Below are positions 39,794 through 48,656 of a DNA stretch of 52,585 nucleotides, piece after piece. The stretch lies in the NCBI GenBank assembly GCA_001771535.1, contig MEUB01000014.1:1-52585 (forward strand). The letters run 5' to 3'. The DNA comes from a candidate division WOR-1 bacterium RIFOXYB2_FULL_37_13. GTDB taxonomy: Bacteria; Margulisbacteria; WOR-1; XYC2-FULL-46-14; XYC2-FULL-37-10. Below the pieces are notes generated by a model. That model ran no database searches and had not been told where the DNA came from. It was given only the letters and a program-made list of their open reading frames with translations. How positions within the stretch are numbered: position 1 is the first letter of the stretch; every line of letters begins with the position of its first letter. The position numbers and the translations under genes are program-made.

Positions 39794-40874
39794 TTGGTTT
39801 TTTGTTCCTCCTGATGTTAAGCTGTATTTTCTTATAAATTTTGGGATCCTGCAACTCTTTTATCTGGTGGACAACTTTTTGCGGTTCCTTTGTTATATAA
39901 CCAAGTTTGTTTTTCTGTACAAATTCTACATTTCCTTCTTCCTGCCCCGGCAGCCATGAGGTGATAATCATAGGCAAATTCATGGCAAGTGATTCTGCGA
40001 CTGCTCCGGGACCTCCTTTTGTTATAATCAAATCAGATTCAGCCATAATTCTTGGAACTTCGTTTGTAAAACCGTATATTTTAACCGGCATTCGAAAAGC
40101 CACTTTTTCAAGCTTGCTTTTGAGTTTTTTGTTCCTTCCCGTTATTACTATAAGTTGGAGGTTTAACGCGGATCGATTAATTGCGTCTATAATTGTGTCA
40201 ATACCTCCCGCTCCTTCTCCTCCACCCATTAAAAGAATTGTAAACAATTTTAAATCCAGCCCGTCCTGTTTTCTCAAAATTGTTTTTCCAGGTTGTTTTT
40301 TTGAAAACTTGGGGTTGATCGGAAGGCCTATGACTTTGGCTTTTTTAGGAGGAAGCCCGTATTCTATTGCCAATCGTTTTGCTTCCTCGGTTGCAAGTAT
40401 AAACATATCAGGGTCGGGCGTTATCCATGCCCTGTGGAAAGTTACAGGATCCATTACAACCACGATAAAAGGAATTTTTTTCCCTGTTTCTTTTATTGCT
40501 TGAGCCGTTATCTGATTGATGAGGGGATGTACGGATACAATTATATCGGGATTTTTATTTTTTATAAGTTTTATAAGTTCTTTTTGTATAAAAGGTTTTG
40601 ATATTTTTTCTAAAGTTTTGAGCCTGCTCGGATTGTCCAGGAGCCGATAAAGAGTTCCCCAGAATTTAGGGATGTTGTTTATAAGCGGAGCATAAAGTTT
40701 GGCAAAAACATTTAAAAAACCGCTGCATTTTGCAAATACATCAATCATTTCTTGATTGTATTTTTGGGGTTTTAACTCTTCAACGGCTTCCATCAAGGAT
40801 TTTGCCCCTGCTCTATGGCCTCCGCCCGTATCGGAGAAAAGATATAGGATATTCTTCTTTTTTATTTTTTTCAT
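39750..40874 (-). CDS. MGDG synthase/UgtP-type glycosyltransferase
   Basis: 374 aa. N-terminal signature ILYLFSDTGGGHRAGAKSLMEAVE and the MGDG-synthase region PDIIVSVHPLINQITAQAIKETG. The C-terminal half has the sugar-nucleotide loop: LLMGGGEGAGG, ITKGGPGAVAESLAMNLPMIITSWLPGQEEGN. GT28-type enzymes of this family glycosylate diacylglycerol at the cytosolic membrane face. It follows the epimerase gene by 40 bases, consistent with sugar supply. Membrane-lipid glycosylation is inferred from the family. Confidence 0.85.
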   Translation of the reverse strand: MKKIKKKNILYLFSDTGGGHRAGAKSLMEAVEELKPQKYNQEMIDVFAKCSGFLNVFAKLYAPLINNIPKFWGTLYRLLDNPSRLKTLEKISKPFIQKELIKLIKNKNPDIIVSVHPLINQITAQAIKETGKKIPFIVVVMDPVTFHRAWITPDPDMFILATEEAKRLAIEYGLPPKKAKVIGLPINPKFSKKQPGKTILRKQDGLDLKLFTILLMGGGEGAGGIDTIIDAINRSALNLQLIVITGRNKKLKSKLEKVAFRMPVKIYGFTNEVPRIMAESDLIITKGGPGAVAESLAMNLPMIITSWLPGQEEGNVEFVQKNKLGYITKEPQKVVHQIKELQDPKIYKKIQLNIRRNKKPNAVFDIASNIIGYL

Positions 40875-40914
40875 TGTTATTGTGCCGTAAAAAATGCCCG
40901 ATGATTTTAAGTTA

Positions 40915-41829
40915 TTACTTATACCATTTTCGAGTTAATTTGAGCCCTTGCCTAATATCTATCTTTGCTTCCCAGTTGAGCTCTCTTTTGATTTTTTGGC
41001 AATTCAAAATGCTTCTTAGCAGTTCCCCTTTTCTTGCGGGAGCATATCTTGCCTTCCTGTCAATTTCGAACAGAGCCTTTAAATGTTCAAATAATTCATT
41101 AACAGAAACACCCACCCCTGTTCCTATATTATATACTTTGTTTTTTCCTTGAGTTAAGGCGATAAGATTGGCTCTTGCAACATCTCCCACATAAATATAG
41201 TCTCTCAGCTGATTCCCGTCACCATAAATGGTCGGTATTTCGTTTTTTAATATTTTCCCGAAAAATATGGCAATAACACCTGCTTCACCCAGTGGATCCT
41301 GCCTTGGGCCGTAGACATTGCCGTATCTTAACACGGTATAATTTAATTCGAAATTTGCATGATATGAGTGAAGATACATTTCTGCCGACCTTTTTGTAAT
41401 CGCGTAGGGAGAAATAGGTTCCTGAGGGTGGTTTTCGTCTGCCCCTTCTTTCTCTTTTACCTCTCCGTAGATGGCTCCTCCGGTAGATGAAAATATGATT
41501 TTTTTGGTTTTATTCTTTACAGCGGCCTCTAAAATATTTAAAGTTCCAAGTTCATTGACTTCGGCGTTATAAACCGGTTCAGCGACAGATTTTCTTACAT
41601 CTATTTGCGCCGCAATATGGTTAATTGCATCAGGGTTGAAGTTAGCGATAATATCAAAAAGTTTTTTATCCCTTATATCGGCTTTTATAAATTTTGCGGA
41701 AGGGTTTATATTCTCTTTTTTGCCGGTTGAGAGGTTGTCTACAATTACAACTTCATGACCGAATTCTATATAAGTATCGACAACATTTGACCCGATAAAT
41801 CCGGCGCCCCCTGTAACGAGAATTTTCAT
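40915..41829 (-). CDS. NAD-dependent sugar epimerase (GalE-like)
   Basis: 304 aa. Rossmann opening ILVTGGAGFIGSNVVD, IKADIRD, catalytic SSTGGAIYGE with S, and YAITKRSAE (YxxxK). Later GNVYGPRQDP and IYGDGNQLRDYIYVGDVA are typical of UDP-glucose 4-epimerase-like short-chain dehydrogenases. The exact substrate is not decided by sequence. Followed by the glycosyltransferase gene, so UDP-galactose supply for glycolipids is a fair guess. Confidence 0.88.
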   Translation of the reverse strand: MKILVTGGAGFIGSNVVDTYIEFGHEVVIVDNLSTGKKENINPSAKFIKADIRDKKLFDIIANFNPDAINHIAAQIDVRKSVAEPVYNAEVNELGTLNILEAAVKNKTKKIIFSSTGGAIYGEVKEKEGADENHPQEPISPYAITKRSAEMYLHSYHANFELNYTVLRYGNVYGPRQDPLGEAGVIAIFFGKILKNEIPTIYGDGNQLRDYIYVGDVARANLIALTQGKNKVYNIGTGVGVSVNELFEHLKALFEIDRKARYAPARKGELLRSILNCQKIKRELNWEAKIDIRQGLKLTRKWYK

Positions 41830-41861
41830 TATAAAAGATATTCTAGCATATTATATTCTGC

Positions 41862-42626
41862 TTATATAGAAAATTTCATACCATCATTTGCGGCAATAAC
41901 TTTGATTTTAAGCTTTTTAGTCATCTCTTTTGCGATTTTTTGAGGATTAGCGGTAAGCATTGTTTTTCCAAAATGGGTTAATATAGCTGTTTTGGGTTTT
42001 ATCTTTGCTATTATTTCAGAGGCTCCATCAATATTTAAGTGATCTATGTTTGGCCTTGGGGTTGAAAACATAACATTTAAAATCAGAATGTCAGAATTTT
42101 GGTATGCGCCTATAATTTTCGGAAAAAATTTTGTGTCTGAAATGTAGCCTATTGAGTTCTTTTTCCCTTTTATTATAAAACCGTATGTTTCCATCCCGTG
42201 ATGCTTGTGCGGGACAGGGGATGAAATCAAAAGATTTTTTATTTTATATTTTTTTTTGGGTTTTATATTTTCGATCTTTTCAGGAAAACTTCTTATATAT
42301 TTTAATATGACAGGATCATAATCGAGCGCTTCTGTTGGAGCGATGACAATTCCTTTTTTATGGTAAGTAGCGTTTGTCATGGCTTCTATCATTATATTGA
42401 TATCTCCGGAATGGTCCAAATGTTTATGTGAGAGGAGTATTCCGTCCAAGATTACAGGATCAAGAGGTGGGGTGCTTTTGAAACAATTGACAAGGGCGCC
42501 GGGGCCGGGATCCAGGTAGATATTTGTATCGTCCAAAGATATCCATATCCCGCCCGATGCGCGCAGCTGCTTTGCTGTCGCGACACGGGCTCCCGCGGTT
42601 CCTAGGAATTTTATGAAGTTAGGCAT
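41862..42626 (-). CDS. MBL-fold metal-dependent hydrolase
   Basis: 254 aa. Metal motif ILLSHKHLDHSGD (HxHxDH type), GYISDTKFF with the bridging Asp, and TAILTHFGKTM with the last His. The opening FIKFLGTAGARVATAKQLRASGGIWI and the HHGMETYGFII section resemble the RNase Z/PhnP side of the superfamily, but the RNase Z exosite is absent. Its start overlaps the end of the TPR-MBL gene by eight bases, so the two are translated together. Substrate unknown. Confidence 0.75.
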   Translation of the reverse strand: MPNFIKFLGTAGARVATAKQLRASGGIWISLDDTNIYLDPGPGALVNCFKSTPPLDPVILDGILLSHKHLDHSGDINIMIEAMTNATYHKKGIVIAPTEALDYDPVILKYIRSFPEKIENIKPKKKYKIKNLLISSPVPHKHHGMETYGFIIKGKKNSIGYISDTKFFPKIIGAYQNSDILILNVMFSTPRPNIDHLNIDGASEIIAKIKPKTAILTHFGKTMLTANPQKIAKEMTKKLKIKVIAANDGMKFSI

Positions 42627-44142
42627 TGAACCTGTACTTTAGCAGCTCAGGGTTCTTTTCATCAACAAAAATAGATTGATATGGGAAAAAAATATTTGTA
42701 TCTGAATCCCTGATTGTCATATCCTGTAATTTTACCTCTAAATTGATGTCGGCCGGAATTACCTTGAAATAGTTGTTTGATTCTTTTGATGCCATGGGAT
42801 GAGCCCACTTTTCGATAATATGGCTTATAACTTCTCGTTTTCCCGAAAACTCTTCTCCGAATTCTGTCAAAATTGCCAGAAGAGGCCTTCCCAGCCTTGC
42901 TTCTTTTAGGAAATTTATGCTTCCTAACAGCCCTAAATGCTGGGAAAGAAACTTCCCCTCTTCTTTTTCAATAGAGCCAATATTTAAAAGAATAACTTGG
43001 CAATCTTTATAATTAAGACCCAGCCCTTCTTCATATCTTGTATCTCCGGTAATCCCTATGTTTAACAGTTCCCCATCCTTTGTTTTTAATGATGTATGGA
43101 GCACAAGCCCGACGGAAGATTCCTGGTTGGTCCAAAGTTCGGTATGATATGCAGGCTTTGTGCTTATTGTAAATCCATATTTTTCAATCAAAGAGATCCC
43201 GTTTATTTCTGTTATCCGGCTGCCGGGGACAAGCAGTTTAAAGTTGATTTCCTTATTTCCAAAAAGGTCTGTCGCGGAAAGAAGCCCGTGAAATTTCAAA
43301 AGAACGCCAGCAGAACCAAAAACGTCGAGTACTTTTGATTTTTTCTCGTGGTTGTGGTCGTTGTATTTTGCAAGAAGTGACAAGATTGCTTCAACGCTTT
43401 CTGTATGGTCATCATGGTCATGGGTAATAATTATTGTATCTATATCAACAATTGAAAGCCCGATGCTCCGGAAAATATCAAAAAAATCATATCCAGGGTC
43501 TATGGCAATTCCTTTGATCTCACCGTTTTTATTTCTTAAAGATAAAAAATATCCTCCGCCTTGAGATATCCCCCTTGAGAATAGAGGCGAAGATGAATTC
43601 CACTTGTGTATCGTCCTTAATGCGTTCGCGCCAAGCTTATATTCTATTTGCCTGTGAATATTCAAGTCTTTGACCAGTTTTTCCTGATTTTGACGGATTA
43701 TTTCACGGGTTGGAAAGATTGTTTTTTCCATATAGTATAAAGCCTTTAGCGCCGGAGAATCTTGGGTTTTTATTCGTAGGTCGAATTGATGCGAAACTTT
43801 AAAATCGTCATAGGCCTCTTTAAATCTTCCCTGCAAAAACCGGCTGATCCCTCTATAATATGCCGCTATGCCGTAATTGCTGCTATGGGAAGATTTTTTC
43901 AGCAGCAGGCTGTAAATTGCTTCAGCTTCGCAATATAAGTTTTCATTTATACAGGTATGGCCGATTAAATTCCATGGAGCAAAAGAGAGCTCTTTATCTG
44001 TATTTATTTTGTCAAGAGTTTTTAAGATTTCACTTAAATGTTTTTGTATCCATTCTTTGCGCGTATGGGAAGGGAGCTTATTTAAATTCCCCCAGCTTTC
44101 CCAGTTTTCTTCATCTAAGTGAATTTTTAGCAATTGAAACAT
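42619..44142 (-). CDS. TPR plus metallo-beta-lactamase-fold protein
   Basis: 507 aa. The N-terminal 150 residues are helix pairs with a TPR look (LIGHTCINENLYCEAEAIYSLLLKKS and AAYYRGISRFLQGRFKEAYDDFKVS). The remainder is an MBL domain: metal motif TIIITHDHDDHTES, NIGITGDTRYEEG for the bridging Asp, and a late His region around SQHLGLLGSI and AILTEFGEEF. Two MBL-fold proteins in one translational unit is unusual. The start at 44142 is nine bases past TGcTATAAT. The role is unknown; the TPR part suggests a protein partner. Confidence 0.7.
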   Translation of the reverse strand: MFQLLKIHLDEENWESWGNLNKLPSHTRKEWIQKHLSEILKTLDKINTDKELSFAPWNLIGHTCINENLYCEAEAIYSLLLKKSSHSSNYGIAAYYRGISRFLQGRFKEAYDDFKVSHQFDLRIKTQDSPALKALYYMEKTIFPTREIIRQNQEKLVKDLNIHRQIEYKLGANALRTIHKWNSSSPLFSRGISQGGGYFLSLRNKNGEIKGIAIDPGYDFFDIFRSIGLSIVDIDTIIITHDHDDHTESVEAILSLLAKYNDHNHEKKSKVLDVFGSAGVLLKFHGLLSATDLFGNKEINFKLLVPGSRITEINGISLIEKYGFTISTKPAYHTELWTNQESSVGLVLHTSLKTKDGELLNIGITGDTRYEEGLGLNYKDCQVILLNIGSIEKEEGKFLSQHLGLLGSINFLKEARLGRPLLAILTEFGEEFSGKREVISHIIEKWAHPMASKESNNYFKVIPADINLEVKLQDMTIRDSDTNIFFPYQSIFVDEKNPELLKYRFNA

Positions 44143-44151
44143 TTGCTTCTA

Positions 44152-44160
44152 ATTATAGCA
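44152..44160 (-). promoter_or_regulatory. Extended -10 promoter of the TPR-MBL operon
   Basis: Read leftward: TGcTATAAT, -10 at 44157-44152, with the ATG at 44142 nine bases away. Confidence 0.55.
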
Positions 44161-44247
44161 ATTATACCAAAAAAATGTAGGTCAAAATCATAGTACGAGG
44201 CCAGTTTTGGCAAACGTTTAAAACTTTTATTTCGAAAAACTGACAAG

Positions 44248-44275
44248 TTACAAATCATACATTTTAACTTATAAT
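44248..44275 (+). promoter_or_regulatory. rlmN promoter
   Basis: TTACAA (44248-44253), 16 bases, TATAAT (44270-44275). ATG at 44283 is seven bases on. Confidence 0.65.
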
Positions 44276-44282
44276 ATAAAAT

Positions 44283-45290
44283 ATGGCGGAAAACGACTTA
44301 AAAGGCTTGAACCTTTACGAGCTTGAGGATTGTTTGAAATTGCCCAAATTCAGGGCAAAACAAATTTATCACTGGATCCACCAAAAACATGTTGTCTCTT
44401 TTGATGAAATGGCAAATCTTCCTCTTGATGTCCGCAAAGAGCTAAAAGAGAATTTCTATATTTCCAGCCCGAAAGTATTAAAGAAGCAAAGATCAAAAGA
44501 CGGTACGATTAAATATCTATTGGAACTTGAAGATGGCGAATTAATCGAATCTGTTTATCTAAAAGGGGGAGAAGACCGTTTTACAGTTTGTGTTTCAAGC
44601 CAGTCCGGCTGCAGCCTGGGATGTAAGTTTTGCGCGACTTCAAAAATGGGATTTAAGCGCAATCTTTTGCCGGGAGAAATCCTTTCTCAGGTTTATATGA
44701 TGCCGAAAGTTAACAATGTTGTTTTTATGGGGATGGGGGAGCCTTTTTTGAACTATGAAAATGTTTTAAAAGCCGTTTACATCTTAAATTCAAAAGAAGG
44801 AATAAACCTTGGGGCAAGAAAAATTACAATATCCACCTCCGGAATTGTTGAAGGAATAAAAAAGTTGGCGGACGAAAAAATACAAGTCAGGCTGGCTGTT
44901 TCTTTGAATTCTGCTGTAGAAGAACTAAGATCAACCCTTATGCCTGTAAATCAAAAATATCCGTTAAGTGAGTTATGGGAAGCAATCCTCAGTTATCAGC
45001 GAAAGACTAATCGTCGTATTACCCTAGAATATATTTTATTGGGAGGAATAAACGATTCAGATAAAGACTTGTCGGCATTGGTGATGTTTTGTAAGGGTTT
45101 GGATGTTAACATAAATCTTATCCCATATAATTTTTATGGCGGTGAATTTAAAGTTTCATCAAAAGAAAAAAGCAGCCACTTCATTGAAAAATTAAAATCA
45201 AAAGGAATTGAATCTGTTTTGCGTGTAAGCCGTGGAAATGATATTGCCGCGGCATGCGGACAATTGGTGGCATTTAACCCCCGTGGATGA
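44283..45290 (+). CDS. rlmN: 23S rRNA/tRNA adenine-C2 methyltransferase RlmN
   Basis: 335 aa. Radical-SAM enzyme that methylates C2 of A2503 in 23S rRNA and A37 in some tRNAs. Cluster motif C110-C114-C117 in CSLGCKFC, MGMGEPFLNYE, STSGIVEGI, NLIPYN, and the closing SRGNDIAAACGQL with the Cys that forms the protein-RNA link. Accessory N-terminal domain present. Start chosen by the promoter position. nadE starts 16 bases past the stop. Confidence 0.95.
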   Translation: MAENDLKGLNLYELEDCLKLPKFRAKQIYHWIHQKHVVSFDEMANLPLDVRKELKENFYISSPKVLKKQRSKDGTIKYLLELEDGELIESVYLKGGEDRFTVCVSSQSGCSLGCKFCATSKMGFKRNLLPGEILSQVYMMPKVNNVVFMGMGEPFLNYENVLKAVYILNSKEGINLGARKITISTSGIVEGIKKLADEKIQVRLAVSLNSAVEELRSTLMPVNQKYPLSELWEAILSYQRKTNRRITLEYILLGGINDSDKDLSALVMFCKGLDVNINLIPYNFYGGEFKVSSKEKSSHFIEKLKSKGIESVLRVSRGNDIAAACGQLVAFNPRG

Positions 45291-45306
45291 TAAAATTGTT
45301 TAAAAT

Positions 45307-46932
45307 ATGAAAATTGCTATTGCCCAGATTAACTCTACAGTCGGAGATTTGGATAAAAATACCGAAAAAATCATATTGTTTATCGCGAATGCTAAAAAAG
45401 CGGGCGCTGATATTGTGGTTTTTCCCGAACTTGCGATAACAGGGTATCCTCCCGAAGATTTGGTTCTGAAAACCCAATTTGTTACAGATAATCTTTCTTG
45501 TTTGGAAAAGATTGTAAAAAAATCTTGCGATATTGCCGTTTATATAGGATTTGTTGATCGGGTTAAGGATGATCTTTTCAATGCTGCCGCTTTTATTGTC
45601 GAAAAGAAGATAAAAAAAATATATCATAAAATAAATCTTCCGAATTACAGTGTTTTTGATGAAAAAAGATATTTTAAAGAGGGGGAAACGCCTTCTCTCG
45701 TAACTTATAAAGGGGTAAAAATCGGTTTAGGCATTTGCGAAGATGTTTGGGTAAATAAAAGTCCTTATTTAAAAGCAAGCAAGTCTGGAGCTAAGCTCAT
45801 GCTTAATATTAATGCTTCTCCTTATCATATTGGGAAGATAAAAGAGCGGGGAAAGATATTAAGTGCTTTAGCCAGAAAGACAAAATCATATATTGTCTAT
45901 GTAAACATGATAGGAGGTCAGGATGAATTGGTTTTTGACGGCGGGAGTATGGTTTTTGGCCCAAAAGGAAATCTTTTTGCTTCTGCCTCTCAATATAAAG
46001 AAGAAATGGTTGTAATTGACCTTGAGAAAAAAGAAAAAATCAATCCATGGCTTGATCACCCCTCAGAAATTTACGGAGCTTTGGTTCTTGGAACAAAAGA
46101 TTATGTTGAAAAAAACGGATTTTCAGATATCTTAATAGGATTGTCCGGAGGAATTGATTCCGCGTTAACACTTGTGATTGCTGTTGATGCTTTAGGCAAA
46201 GAGCATGTACATCCTGTCTTTATGCCGTCGCAATATACTACAGATCAGAGTTATACGGATTCAAAAATTCTTTGTGAAAACCTGGAAGTTGAGATGCTGG
46301 AAATCTCCATAAAGGATGTTTTTGATTCTTACTTAAAGAAATTAAATCCTCAATTCAAAGGCAAACCTCAAAATATTGCTGAAGAAAATCTTCAAGCCCG
46401 AATCAGAGGTAATTATTTAATGGCTTTGTCGAATAAATTTGGCTGGCTGGTTTTAACAACAGGCAATAAATCGGAGATGTCTACCGGTTATTGCACTCTT
46501 TACGGCGATATGTCAGGAGGTTTTGCAGTTATTAAAGATGTGCCAAAAACGATGGTTTACGAGTTAGCGCGATGGATAAATAGTGTACAGTTTGCAGTGT
46601 ACAGTTTACAGAAAAGAAAGAGGGTAATCCCACAGTCGATAATTAAGCGGGCTCCGACTGCGGAGCTTGCGCCCAATCAAAAAGATCAGGATACCCTTCC
46701 GCCTTATGATGTTTTGGATAAAATCATGAAAGCTTATGTTGAAGAGAATAAATGTAGAGGAGAGGTTTGCGACCTTTCTGGTATAGATGAGAAAACTGTA
46801 AAGCATGTTATTGGCATGATAGATTATTCTGAATATAAACGTCGGCAATCCCCTCCCGGGCCTCGTATTACCCCGCGAGCATTCGGCAAAGATTGGCGGC
46901 TGCCAATTACAAACGGGTATCGTCAAAGGTAA
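45307..46932 (+). CDS. nadE: Glutamine-dependent NAD+ synthetase, with a repeat insertion
   Basis: 541 aa. N-terminal nitrilase-type glutaminase with triad E41, K108 and C144 (FPELAITGYPPED, YHKINLPNY, LGICEDVW) and C-terminal synthetase with the P-loop GLSGGIDSALTL. Converts deamido-NAD to NAD. Most NadE proteins have a short turn between LARxIN and IPxSII; here it reads INSVQFAVYSLQKRKRVIPQSII, about nine to ten residues longer. The extra bases contain a tandem 14-bp repeat (46583-46610) and stay in frame. The remaining motifs, STGYCTLYGDMSGG and LPPYDVLD, are normal. Confidence 0.93.
   Translation: MKIAIAQINSTVGDLDKNTEKIILFIANAKKAGADIVVFPELAITGYPPEDLVLKTQFVTDNLSCLEKIVKKSCDIAVYIGFVDRVKDDLFNAAAFIVEKKIKKIYHKINLPNYSVFDEKRYFKEGETPSLVTYKGVKIGLGICEDVWVNKSPYLKASKSGAKLMLNINASPYHIGKIKERGKILSALARKTKSYIVYVNMIGGQDELVFDGGSMVFGPKGNLFASASQYKEEMVVIDLEKKEKINPWLDHPSEIYGALVLGTKDYVEKNGFSDILIGLSGGIDSALTLVIAVDALGKEHVHPVFMPSQYTTDQSYTDSKILCENLEVEMLEISIKDVFDSYLKKLNPQFKGKPQNIAEENLQARIRGNYLMALSNKFGWLVLTTGNKSEMSTGYCTLYGDMSGGFAVIKDVPKTMVYELARWINSVQFAVYSLQKRKRVIPQSIIKRAPTAELAPNQKDQDTLPPYDVLDKIMKAYVEENKCRGEVCDLSGIDEKTVKHVIGMIDYSEYKRRQSPPGPRITPRAFGKDWRLPITNGYRQR
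46583..46610. repeat. Tandem 14-bp repeat inside nadE
   Basis: GTGTACAGTTTGCA and GTGTACAGTTTACA follow one another with one difference. GTGTACAG/GTTTACAG-type repeats are known as dispersed intergenic elements; here one is translated. Confidence 0.75.
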
Positions 46933-46942
46933 GTTTCTTTTA

Positions 46943-47016
46943 TCGGGGTGATAGGATTCGAACCTACGACCTCCTGGTCCCAAACCAGGCGCTCTACCAA
47001 GCTAAGCTACACCCCG
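46943..47016 (-). tRNA. tRNA-Pro (anticodon TGG)
   Basis: Read leftward from 47016: acceptor CGGGGTG/CACCCCG, D arm GCTT...GAGC, anticodon stem CCTGG/CCAGG around TTTGGGA (anticodon TGG), T arm GTAGG-TTCGAAT-CCTAT, discriminator A. 74 nt. CCA is not encoded. Confidence 0.95.
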
Positions 47017-47103
47017 ATCGCGATGAAAACAATGTGGCAATCTCATTATATCTTAGTTTGTTGAAATTAGGAAGATCGAGACATTCCAGCTTAAAATTTT
47101 TAG

Positions 47104-47112
47104 TGCTATAAT
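47104..47112 (+). promoter_or_regulatory. Extended -10 promoter of metG
   Basis: TGcTATAAT with -10 at 47107-47112; the metG ATG at 47122 lies nine bases past it. Confidence 0.6.
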
Positions 47113-47121
47113 GTTTTTAGT

Positions 47122-48654
47122 ATGCCACAAAAATTTTATATCACGACCCCTTTATATTATGTTAACGATGTTCCTCATATCGGGCATGCTTATACCACAA
47201 TCGGAGCCGATGTTTTTGCCCGCTACAAAAGATCAAAAGGATTTGATGTCTTCTTCTTGACCGGAACCGATGAGCATGGCCAAAAGGTTGCCCAGTCCGC
47301 CGAAAAAGAAGGGAAAGAACCAAAAGATTTTGTGGATTTTATCGTTGGCAGATATAAAGAAGCTTGGAAAACACTTCAAATAACAAATGACGATTTTCTC
47401 CGCACAACGGATGAACGGCATATAAAAACCGTTCAAAACATATTTGAAACACTTTTAAAAAAAGGTCTTATATATAAAGGAGACTATGAAGGATGGTATT
47501 GCGTAACCTGCGAAACCTTTTGGGCGGAGTCTCAATTGGAAAAAAATCAAAAAGATGAAAAGATCTGCCCAGATTGCGGTAAAGTCGTAAATAAATTAAA
47601 AGAAGAGACCTATTTCTTTAAACTCTCCGCCTTTGAAAACAAACTCCTGCAACTTTATAAAGATAAACCTGATTTTGTTAAACCAAAATCCCTCCTAAAT
47701 GAAGTTGTCAATTTTGTAAAACAAGGACTAAAAGACCTCTCTATCACAAGAACGACTTTTAAATGGGGCGTCCCTGTTCCTTCTGAACCACAGCATGTCG
47801 TTTATGTATGGTTTGATGCTTTGATCAATTATATTTCTGCAATGGGTTATCCAGATGACGAAAGGTTTAAAAAGTTTTGGCCTGCAGATGTCCAGCTAAT
47901 GGGAAAAGAGATTGTCCGTTTCCATGCGGTAATTTGGACTGCAATGCTTATGGCGCTTGATATTCCCACCCCTCAAAAAGTTTTTGGCCATGGCTGGTGG
48001 ACTGTTGAAGGGAAAAAGATGAGTAAAAGCTTTGGCAATGTCGTCGATCCGATTGAAATGTCGGAAAAATTTGGAGTTGACGCATTCCGTTACTTTATTC
48101 TGCGCGAGGTTGCTTTTGGTAATGACGGTGATTTTTCAATGCAGTTATTTATCAACAGATATAATGCTGACCTGGCTAATGATTTGGGGAATTTGCTTTC
48201 AAGGACATTGACGATGATAGATAAGTATTTTGAAGGGAATATTCCTGATGTGAGAGATCACGGGATTGATGATTTATCCAAAGACATTGTGAATTTACTT
48301 AATCAAACTCCTGTTGAATTCGATCGCTGTGTTGATAAGATGGCATTTTCTGAAGCATTGGAAAATGTCTGGAAACTTATCAGCTTTGCAAATGCTTATA
48401 TTGAACAAGAAGCTCCTTGGGTGCTTGCAAAAAAAGGTGAAACTGAAAAATTATCCTGCGTGTTGTTTAATTTATACGAAACATTACGAATTGTCGCAAT
48501 TTTCGTCAGCCCATTTATGCCAAATTCGTCGCTTAAGATTTGGCAACAACTAAACTTATCTCAGGAACCGGAAAAGTTTGCTCCTGTTCCTTTTGGCATG
48601 AAAATTGCTGGTATCAAAGTTAAGAAAGGCGAACCGCTCTTTCCCAGGAGATAA
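47122..48654 (+). CDS. metG: Methionyl-tRNA synthetase
   Basis: 510 aa, the short form without the C-terminal tRNA-binding domain. Class I motifs HIGH (TTPLYYVNDVPHIGHAY) and KMSKS (EGKKMSKSFGN). The zinc-type insert has four Cys (CVTC...CPDC). The anticodon-binding helical domain covers the last 150 residues (INRYNADLANDLGNLLSRTL). tRNA binding might be helped by a separate Trbp111-like protein, not seen here. tatD follows two bases after the stop, the common metG-tatD order. Confidence 0.96.
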   Translation: MPQKFYITTPLYYVNDVPHIGHAYTTIGADVFARYKRSKGFDVFFLTGTDEHGQKVAQSAEKEGKEPKDFVDFIVGRYKEAWKTLQITNDDFLRTTDERHIKTVQNIFETLLKKGLIYKGDYEGWYCVTCETFWAESQLEKNQKDEKICPDCGKVVNKLKEETYFFKLSAFENKLLQLYKDKPDFVKPKSLLNEVVNFVKQGLKDLSITRTTFKWGVPVPSEPQHVVYVWFDALINYISAMGYPDDERFKKFWPADVQLMGKEIVRFHAVIWTAMLMALDIPTPQKVFGHGWWTVEGKKMSKSFGNVVDPIEMSEKFGVDAFRYFILREVAFGNDGDFSMQLFINRYNADLANDLGNLLSRTLTMIDKYFEGNIPDVRDHGIDDLSKDIVNLLNQTPVEFDRCVDKMAFSEALENVWKLISFANAYIEQEAPWVLAKKGETEKLSCVLFNLYETLRIVAIFVSPFMPNSSLKIWQQLNLSQEPEKFAPVPFGMKIAGIKVKKGEPLFPRR

Positions 48655-48656
48655 AA

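Noticed and set aside
46606-46983. Leftward frame of 125 codons over the end of nadE
   Set aside because: It runs through tRNA-Pro and antisense to a solid nadE frame.
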